This document shows positions 1 to 5,414 of a DNA stretch of 7,066 bases, piece after piece. The DNA comes from an uncultured Gammaproteobacteria bacterium (lineage in GTDB: Bacteria; Pseudomonadota; Gammaproteobacteria; Steroidobacterales; GCA-2729495), in NCBI GenBank assembly GCA_937958785.1, contig CALGMY010000075.1, forward strand, positions 1 through 7,066, given 5' to 3'. The position numbers were made by a program, and so were the translations under genes. The notes under the pieces are model-generated. The model was not told the origin of the DNA. It did not search any database and was given only the letters and a program-made list of their open reading frames with translations. Within the stretch, counting starts at the first letter, position 1. Every line of letters begins with the position of its first letter.

Positions 1-1278
1 GAGCCGGCGGGCTGTCTCGACCCGCTCCTCGACGTTCAGGTTCTTCTTCTGGTGCACGACATTGGAGCCTTCGTAGCCCTGCATGCCGTAGCCCTTGATG
101 GTCTTGATGAGGATGGCCGTGGGGCGGCCATTGCCCTGCATCGCCCGCTCGAAGGCGGCGAAGATCTTGCGCTGGTCGTGGCCGCCGCGCTTGATGCCGC
201 GGATCTCCTCGTCGGACAGGTGCCGCATGATGTCGGCGAGCCGGGCGTCGTCACCGTTCCAGTGCGCCCGGACCTCGGGGCCGCTCGACACCGAGTACAT
301 CTGATAGTCGCCGTCGACAGCCCGCTCCATGCGGGCCTGGAGGACACCCTCGTGGTCGATGGCGAACAGCTTGTCCCACTCGCCGCTCCAGATCACCTTG
401 ATGACGTTCCAGCCGGCCCCCCGGAAGCTGCGTTCCAGTTCCTGGATGATCTTGCCATTGCCCCTCACCGGCCCGTCGAGCCGTTGCAGGTTGCAGTTGG
501 CGACCAGGATCAGGTTGTCCAGCTGCTCCCGGGCGGCGATGTTGATGGTGCCCAGCACCTCGGGCTCGTCGGATTCGCCGTCACCGATGAAATTCCAGAC
601 CTTGCCGCCGTTGCGGGGCTTGAGGCCGCGGCTCTCCAGGTACTTGGCAAAGCGTGCCTGGTAGATGCAGCTCGGCGTGGACAGTCCCATGGACGCGCAG
701 GGCGATGGCCAGAAGCCGGGCATGTTGCGCGGGTGCGGGTAGGACGACAGGCCGCCGGCCGGCTGCAGCTCCCGCCGGAAATTCTCGAGCTGGGCGGCCG
801 ACAGGCGACCCTCCAGGAATGCCCGGGCGTAGATCCCGGGTGCGCAGTGGGCCTGGATGCTCACCAGGTCGCCCCCGTAGTCGGGGCCCTTGTTGCGGAA
901 GAAGTGGTTCAGGCCGACCTCGAGCATCGTGGCGCCGGAGGCGTACGTGCCGATGTGGCCGCCCACGCCGGTGCCACTGTCGTAGCCCCGCAGCACCATG
1001 GCCATGGCATTCCAGCGATTGATGTTCTCGATGCGTTGCTCGAGCTCCAGGTTGCCTGGATAGGCGGGTTGCTGCTCGAGCGGGATCGTGTTGCGGTACG
1101 GGGTATTGAGCGTGGCGTCCTCGACGATCACGTGGGCATCGATGAGGTAGTCCCTTACGGCCCTGAACAGGGCCTTGGCGCGGTCCGGTCCCTCGGTGCG
1201 CAGGACGGACTCGATGGACTCCAGCCATTCCCGGAGTTCATCGTCGCCCCGTTCCAGTTCCGAACGTCGTACCGCCAT
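1..1278 (-). CDS. aceE: Pyruvate dehydrogenase E1 component, homodimeric type (AceE), N-terminal part
   Basis: This is the thiamine-diphosphate E1 subunit of the pyruvate dehydrogenase complex. It decarboxylates pyruvate and passes the acetyl group to the E2 lipoyl domain in the cytoplasm. The frame is open from the ATG at 1278 to the window edge: 426 codons, about half of the roughly 890-residue family length, so the C-terminal half lies outside. It aligns with E. coli AceE, as remembered, along its whole visible length. Visible landmarks are YPGNLELEQRIE, GGHIGTYASGAT with His108, His144, SSYPHP, the ThDP/Mg motif beginning GDGESDEPE at 232-240 and closing with NCN at 261-263, LDGPVRGNGKII, and the inner-loop pair Glu403 and His409 (E. 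coli Glu401/His407). A purine-rich GGGAAGG sits 3 bases before the ATG and supports this start. The gene is divergent from the FMN oxidase. E2 and E3 genes are not in view. No defect is seen. Confidence 0.96.
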   Translation of the reverse strand, partial: MAVRRSELERGDDELREWLESIESVLRTEGPDRAKALFRAVRDYLIDAHVIVEDATLNTPYRNTIPLEQQPAYPGNLELEQRIENINRWNAMAMVLRGYDSGTGVGGHIGTYASGATMLEVGLNHFFRNKGPDYGGDLVSIQAHCAPGIYARAFLEGRLSAAQLENFRRELQPAGGLSSYPHPRNMPGFWPSPCASMGLSTPSCIYQARFAKYLESRGLKPRNGGKVWNFIGDGESDEPEVLGTINIAAREQLDNLILVANCNLQRLDGPVRGNGKIIQELERSFRGAGWNVIKVIWSGEWDKLFAIDHEGVLQARMERAVDGDYQMYSVSSGPEVRAHWNGDDARLADIMRHLSDEEIRGIKRGGHDQRKIFAAFERAMQGNGRPTAILIKTIKGYGMQGYEGSNVVHQKKNLNVEERVETARRL

Positions 1279-1281
1279 GAG

Positions 1282-1288
1282 CCTTCCC
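1282..1288 (-). promoter_or_regulatory. Probable ribosome binding site of aceE
   Basis: Read on the minus strand this is GGGAAGG, ending 3 bases before the aceE ATG at 1278. The spacing is slightly short, but it is the only purine-rich stretch there and it supports the ATG chosen. A weak -10-like TATTCT lies further upstream (1308-1313 on the minus strand). I see no matching -35, so I do not call a promoter. Confidence 0.5.
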
Positions 1289-1384
1289 GCTGGTCGTTAG
1301 AGCTCCGAGAATAACCCGATTCCGCGGCGGGCTGGACCCGCACCGCCCGTTTATGTCCAGCCGGGGCACCACGCGGGCGCCGGT

Positions 1385-1434
1385 GGACGGCACCCGTCCG
1401 TTGCATTAGCGTCTGGCAGCCGGCCGGTGCTGCC
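1385..1434 (+). other. Two short GC hairpins in the leader of the FMN oxidase gene
   Basis: The 162-base gap between aceE and the FMN oxidase gene contains two perfect 6-base inverted repeats. GGACGG/CCGTCC (1385-1390 and 1394-1399) has a 3-base loop. GGCAGC/GCTGCC (1415-1420 and 1429-1434) has an 8-base loop and ends 6 bases before the ATG at 1441. Neither is followed by a T run, so they are not classic terminators. If transcribed, the second could mask the start region. In DNA this GC-rich such pairs can arise by chance, so any regulatory role is only a possibility. I recognise no convincing sigma-70 promoter in this gap on either strand. Confidence 0.25.
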
Positions 1435-1440
1435 GGCCTG

Positions 1441-2625
1441 ATGGGGAAAGCCGTGGATCAGTACGTGGAAGCAAGGCGCCGGCTGCTGCGGTACCTGGCC
1501 GCCTCGCCGCTCCTGGCGGCGCCGGCGGCCGGCCTGTTGCGGGACGCGGCCGCCCGGCCGGAGTTTGCCGTGCCCGGGTCTCTGGACCAGGTGCTCGACG
1601 TCTTCCAGATGGAGCGCCTGGCCCGCCAGGCCCTCGACGACGAGGCCTGGCACTTCGTCGTGAACGGCGCCGACGACCAGCGCACCCTCGAGGCCAATCG
1701 CCTGGCCTTCGACGGGTGGCAGCTCCGTGTGCGGCGGCTGGTGGACGTGAGCCGGGTCGACACCTCCGTCGAACTGCTTGGAACCAGGCTGCCAACGCCG
1801 ATCCTGCTGGCGCCTGCCGGCGCCCAGGCCACCGTGCATGCCGACGGCGAGGTCGCGACCATGCGCGGGGCCTCTGCCCGCGGGCACCTCATGATCTCCT
1901 CCACCATTTCCAGCAACAGCATCGGCGAGATCCGTGGGGCGGGCACGGCGCCGCTCTGGTTCCAGCTCTACCCCTCGCCGGACCAGGACCTCATGCGCCA
2001 CCTCCTTGCAGGGGCCGCGGCGGCGGGCTGCCGGGCGGTCGCGCTCACGGTGGACTCACCCACCCGCGGCAACCGCCTGGGCGAGCGGTGGTTCTCCCGG
2101 ATCTCGACGCGCAAGGGCCCCGCCCGCATGGGCAATTTCGAGGGCTACGGCGGTCCGCCCCGGGTGGGAGACCCGGCCCTCACCTGGGACATCGTCGACT
2201 GGCTGCGGGCCAACACCGCGCTGCCGGTCCTGCTGAAGGGCATCGTCACCCGGGAGGACGCGGAAATCGCGGTCCGGCGGCGGGTCGACGGCCTCATCGT
2301 TTCCAACCACGGTGGGCGCCAGGAGGAGAGCGGTCGGGGGACCCTCGAATGCCTGCCGGAGGTCGTCGCGGCCGTCCGGGGCCGGATGCCGGTGCTGATC
2401 GATGGCGGCCTCCGGCGGGGCACGGACGTGTTCAAGGCGCTCGCCCTCGGCGCCGACGCGGTATGCGTGGGCAGGCCGTACCTCTATGGGCTCGCCGCTT
2501 ATGGCGATGCCGGCGTGGCGAAGGTGCTCGCGATACTCGACAGCGAGTTCCAGCGCAGCATGCAGTTCGCCGGCACCACGAGCGTGGCGGCAATCAGGCC
2601 GGACTACGTGCAGCGCCGGGGGTGA
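1441..2625 (+). CDS. FMN-dependent alpha-hydroxy-acid oxidase/dehydrogenase with N-terminal Arg-rich hydrophobic segment
   Basis: A 394-residue member of the glycolate oxidase / lactate dehydrogenase (LldD) / flavocytochrome b2 family. These enzymes oxidise a 2-hydroxy acid to a 2-oxo acid using FMN in a TIM barrel. Visible family residues are APAGAQ at 125-130, QLY with Tyr177, TVD at 203-205, Arg212, the FMN-contacting Lys266, catalytic His290 and substrate-binding Arg293 in SNHGGRQ, the phosphate-binding DGG at 321-323 and GRP at 344-346. Two things are odd. The position of glycolate oxidase Tyr24 is Phe72. Residues 11-33 also form ARRRLLR followed by an Ala/Leu-rich stretch, resembling a Tat signal or membrane anchor. 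The segment after TVD (loop 4) is about ten residues shorter than in spinach glycolate oxidase. The ATG at 1441 lacks a clear ribosome site. A GTG at 1453, preceded by GGGGAAAG, is a good alternative and keeps the Arg-rich segment. The substrate is not determinable here; lactate is one guess. The 3' end overlaps nadB. Confidence 0.9.
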   Translation: MGKAVDQYVEARRRLLRYLAASPLLAAPAAGLLRDAAARPEFAVPGSLDQVLDVFQMERLARQALDDEAWHFVVNGADDQRTLEANRLAFDGWQLRVRRLVDVSRVDTSVELLGTRLPTPILLAPAGAQATVHADGEVATMRGASARGHLMISSTISSNSIGEIRGAGTAPLWFQLYPSPDQDLMRHLLAGAAAAGCRAVALTVDSPTRGNRLGERWFSRISTRKGPARMGNFEGYGGPPRVGDPALTWDIVDWLRANTALPVLLKGIVTREDAEIAVRRRVDGLIVSNHGGRQEESGRGTLECLPEVVAAVRGRMPVLIDGGLRRGTDVFKALALGADAVCVGRPYLYGLAAYGDAGVAKVLAILDSEFQRSMQFAGTTSVAAIRPDYVQRRG

Positions 2626-4219
2626 GTATCGTGTCGGCGGCCGCCGCGTCGGGGAGCGTGGCCGGGTAGTCGCGGTTGCAGTGCAGGCCACGGCTCTCCT
2701 GCCGCACCTGGGCGCAGCGGATGGTGAGTTCGGCCACCTGGGCGAGGTTGCGCAACTCGATCAGGTCGTTGGTCACGCGGAAGTGGCCGTAGAACTCCGC
2801 GATCTCCTCGTGCAGCAGGTCCACCCGGTGGCGGGCGCGGGCCAGCCGCTTGTTGGTCCGCACGATACCCACGTAGTCCCACATGAAGCGACGCAGCTCA
2901 TCCCAGTTGTGGGACACGATGACGAGCTCGTCCGGGTCCGTCACCCGGCTTTCGTCCCACGGGGCCAGCGCCCGGGCTGGCGGCGGAACCGTGCCGATGG
3001 TGGCCGTGATGTGCCGGGCTGCCGCGGCCCCGAACACCACGCACTCCAGCAGCGAGTTGCTGGCGAGGCGGTTCGCCCCGTGCAGTCCCGTGCAGGTGCA
3101 CTCGCCCACGGCGTAGAGCCCCGGCAGGTCGGTCGCGGCGTCCAGGTCCGTCACGACGCCCCCGCAGCTGTAATGCGCCGCCGGCACCACCGGGATCGGA
3201 TCCCGGGTCATGTCGATCCCGAAGGTGCGCAGGCGCTGGGCAATGTTGGGGAAGTGGCCGAGGACCTCGTCCGCCGGCTTCTGGCTGATGTCGAGGTAGA
3301 CGCAGTCGAAACCACCGCGCTTCATCTCGGCGTCGATGGCCCGGGCCACCACGTCGCGCGGGGCGAGTTCGGCCCGCGGATCGTGGGCATCCATGAAGCG
3401 TCTCCCATCCGGGAGGCGCAGCACGCCACCTTCGCCACGAACGGCCTCGGAGATGAGCTCCGACTTCGCGAGGGGGTGGTAAAGACAGGTCGGGTGGAAC
3501 TGGACGAATTCCATGTTCGCCACCCGGCAGCCGGCCCGCCAGGCCATGGCGATGCCATCGCCGGTGGAGGTGTCCGGATTGGTCGTGTAGAGGTAGATCT
3601 TCGAGGCGCCGCCGGTGGCCAGGACCACGGCGCGCGCCGCGATGGTCTCCACGCGGCCGGTCACCCGGTTGAGCGCGTGGATGCCGACGCAGCGGTTCGG
3701 GCCGGGCAGGCCCTGCTTCGCACTGGTGATGAGGTCGATGCCAATGCGGTCGTCCAGCAACTGGATGGTGGGGTGTTCGGCCACCCGGTCGGTCAACCCC
3801 GTGATGACGGCGTGCCCCGTCGCGTCGGCGGCGTGGACCACCCGCCGGCGCCCATGGCCGCCTTCCCGGGTGAGGTGCAGCGAGCCGCGCTGGTTCGGTC
3901 CCGCCGGCGTGAACGCGACGCCCTGGGCCTCCAGCCAGCGGATGGCGTCCGGCGCCTGGCCCACCACGAAGTCCACGGTGGCAGGCTTGCACAGGCCTCC
4001 GCCTGCCACGAGCGTGTCCGCGGCATGCTGGGCCGGCGTGTCGCCGGTGTCCATGGCGGCCGCGATGCCACCCTGGGCCCACGCGCTGGAACTCTCCATG
4101 GACGGCTTCTTGCGCAGCACCGCCACGGACAGGCCGGTCTCGGCGAGGCGCAGTGCCGTGGACAGGCCACCGAGCCCGCCGCCCACGACGACGACGTCGA
4201 AAGCTGCCGAGGGTGTCAC
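2594..4219 (-). CDS. nadB: L-aspartate oxidase
   Basis: This FAD enzyme oxidises L-aspartate to iminoaspartate, the first step of de novo NAD synthesis, and hands the product to NadA. The product is 541 residues, against 540 for E. coli NadB, and is alignable throughout. It has a dinucleotide-binding VVVVGGGLGGLS near 9-20, the FAD motif AWAQGGIAA, LTREGGH, VVLATGGAS near 198-206, and the active-site residues His242 (QFHPT), Arg288 (LAPRD), His349 (PAAHYSCGG) and Arg384 (GANR), followed by the helical C-terminal domain. The start is a GTG at 4219. An in-frame ATG at 4306 would add 29 residues that overlap nadA and look unlike the family. No Shine-Dalgarno sequence precedes the GTG, which begins 16 bases after the nadA stop, so coupling to nadA translation is likely. 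The 3' end overlaps the convergent FMN oxidase gene by 32 bases. Confidence 0.97.
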   Translation of the reverse strand: MTPSAAFDVVVVGGGLGGLSTALRLAETGLSVAVLRKKPSMESSSAWAQGGIAAAMDTGDTPAQHAADTLVAGGGLCKPATVDFVVGQAPDAIRWLEAQGVAFTPAGPNQRGSLHLTREGGHGRRRVVHAADATGHAVITGLTDRVAEHPTIQLLDDRIGIDLITSAKQGLPGPNRCVGIHALNRVTGRVETIAARAVVLATGGASKIYLYTTNPDTSTGDGIAMAWRAGCRVANMEFVQFHPTCLYHPLAKSELISEAVRGEGGVLRLPDGRRFMDAHDPRAELAPRDVVARAIDAEMKRGGFDCVYLDISQKPADEVLGHFPNIAQRLRTFGIDMTRDPIPVVPAAHYSCGGVVTDLDAATDLPGLYAVGECTCTGLHGANRLASNSLLECVVFGAAAARHITATIGTVPPPARALAPWDESRVTDPDELVIVSHNWDELRRFMWDYVGIVRTNKRLARARHRVDLLHEEIAEFYGHFRVTNDLIELRNLAQVAELTIRCAQVRQESRGLHCNRDYPATLPDAAAADTILTPGAARSPA

Positions 4220-4235
4220 GGGGAGATGGGTGCGC

Positions 4236-5261
4236 TCAGTCGCGCGCGGCGCTGCGGCCGATGGCCAGCATGCGTTCCAGCGCCTGGCGGGCCCGGGCGG
4301 CGACATCCGCGGGGACGTCGACGACCGGGGTCATGGTCTGCAGCGACGCCAGGATCTTGGGCAGCGTGATCCGCTGCATGTGGGGGCACAGGTTGCAGGG
4401 CTGGATGAATTCCACCTCGGGGAACTCCACGGCGACGTTGCCGGCCATGGCGCACTCCGTGATCATCGCCACCTGCCGGGGATGGACCTTGCCCACGTGG
4501 TCGATCATGGCGGAGGTCGAGCCGACGAAGTCGGCCTCGGCCAGCACGTCGGGCGGGCACTCCGGGTGGGCCATCACGTGGATGCCGGGATGCATGCCGC
4601 GGAACTCCCGCAGTTCCTGGCCGGTGAATCGTTCGTGGACCTCGCAGGCGCCCTCCCAGAGGATCAGGCGGACACCGGTCTTGCCCGCCACATAGCGGCC
4701 CAGGAAGCGGTCGGGTAGGAAGATGACCTCGTCGACGCCCAGCGACTCGACCACCTGCACCGCATTGGCCGACGTGCAACAGATATCCGACTCCGCCTTC
4801 ACGTCCGCCGAGGTATTCACGTAGGTCACGACCGGGACGCCCGGGTGCCTCGCGCGCAGCGTCCTCACGTCGGCGGCGGTGATGGAGGAGGCCAGGGAGC
4901 AGCCTGCCTTGGGGTCGGGCAGCAACACGGTCTTCTCGGGGCTGAGGATCTTGGCGGACTCCGCCATGAAGTGGACACCACACGTCACGATCGTGCTGGC
5001 AGCGGCCCGCGCACCGTACTGGGCCAGGCCCAGGGAGTCCCCGGAATAGTCCGCGACGCCGTGGAAGATTTCCGGCCGCATGTAGTTGTGCACGAGGATG
5101 ATGGCATTGCGTTCCCGCTTCAGCCGGTTGATTGCAGCGATCAGCGGCGCGTGCACCGGCCACTCCACGTCGGGGATCACCCGCTTGACCCGCTGGTAGA
5201 GATCCCGGGTCTCCTTCTCCACTTCGGGGGTGAAGGGCAGGGTTTCGGTGGCTGGGCTCAT
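4236..5261 (-). CDS. nadA: Quinolinate synthase A
   Basis: This 4Fe-4S enzyme condenses iminoaspartate with dihydroxyacetone phosphate to give quinolinate, the second step of de novo NAD synthesis. Numbered from the upstream GTG at 5270, the three cluster cysteines matching E. coli Cys113, Cys200 and Cys297 are Cys124 (AGCSLA), Cys209 (GACEVH) and Cys295 (NLCPHM). Other family landmarks are HNYMRPEI, GVHFMAESAKIL, NTSADVKAESD, GRYVAGKTG, AHPECPP and GSTSAMI. The total of 341-344 residues is normal. I prefer the ATG at 5261; the GTG at 5270 would add three residues, and neither has a recognisable ribosome site. The gene is first in a two-gene unit with nadB. A TATACT box 32-37 bases upstream of the ATG would give a short leader. 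The cysteines appear complete, so the protein should be able to bind its cluster. Confidence 0.96.
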   Translation of the reverse strand: MSPATETLPFTPEVEKETRDLYQRVKRVIPDVEWPVHAPLIAAINRLKRERNAIILVHNYMRPEIFHGVADYSGDSLGLAQYGARAAASTIVTCGVHFMAESAKILSPEKTVLLPDPKAGCSLASSITAADVRTLRARHPGVPVVTYVNTSADVKAESDICCTSANAVQVVESLGVDEVIFLPDRFLGRYVAGKTGVRLILWEGACEVHERFTGQELREFRGMHPGIHVMAHPECPPDVLAEADFVGSTSAMIDHVGKVHPRQVAMITECAMAGNVAVEFPEVEFIQPCNLCPHMQRITLPKILASLQTMTPVVDVPADVAARARQALERMLAIGRSAARD

Positions 5262-5292
5262 GTGTGGCACGGTTCGCGAAACGGGGTGGATC

Positions 5293-5298
5293 AGTATA
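5293..5298 (-). promoter_or_regulatory. Candidate -10 element for nadA-nadB
   Basis: The minus strand reads TATACT, one mismatch from TATAAT, inside an otherwise very GC-rich stretch. Transcription would begin around 5285-5287, giving a leader of roughly 16-26 bases before the nadA start. At the usual 17-base spacing the sequence is GGCGCC, which is no -35 match, and no extended -10 TGn is present. If this promoter is real it is weak or activator-dependent. I recognise no operator for a known NAD regulator. Confidence 0.4.
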
Positions 5299-5361
5299 AG
5301 ACACCGCGCCGGCGGGGCGCCGGGCCGGCGGTTCTGGGAGGCCCATCACGCTACGGGCGGT

Positions 5362-5393
5362 TTAAAAGCAACAAGATTCAGTGACTTAAAAGC
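5362..5393 (+). repeat. Direct repeat TTAAAAGC in an AT-rich patch of the divergent gap
   Basis: TTAAAAGC occurs at 5362-5369 and again at 5386-5393, 24 bases from start to start. Together they make up most of a short AT-rich island in a GC-rich intergenic region between nadA and the GGDEF-EAL gene. The second copy ends 21 bases before the TTG start at 5415. The patch could be the promoter region of that gene or a tandem protein-binding site. I see no standard -35/-10 pair in it, so the role is inferred from position and composition only. Confidence 0.35.
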
Positions 5394-5414
5394 GCGGGCG
5401 GATGGAACCCTGAG

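Noticed and set aside
52..1314. Long plus-strand open frame of 420 codons
   Set aside because: It is antisense to aceE, whose minus-strand product matches a known family throughout. Long antisense frames are expected in GC-rich DNA, and this product resembles no family I recognise.
4220..4306. Extension of nadB to an upstream ATG
   Set aside because: The extra 29 residues overlap nadA, are not family-like and would make NadB longer than usual. The GTG at 4219 gives the normal length.
2402..4369. Plus-strand open frame of 655 codons
   Set aside because: It runs antisense to nadB and also through the end of the FMN oxidase gene in another frame. Its composition is a codon-bias shadow rather than a protein.
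4770..4785. Extra adjacent cysteines (CCTSAN) in NadA as a possible unusual cluster ligand
   Set aside because: A Cys in this TSAN segment is, as far as I recall, common in non-enterobacterial NadA proteins. The three canonical ligand positions are already filled elsewhere in the sequence.
5301..5335. GC-rich dyad-like stretch upstream of nadA as an operator or terminator
   Set aside because: It consists of overlapping GGC/GCC runs with no single clean symmetric stem and no T run, so chance in GC-rich DNA explains it.
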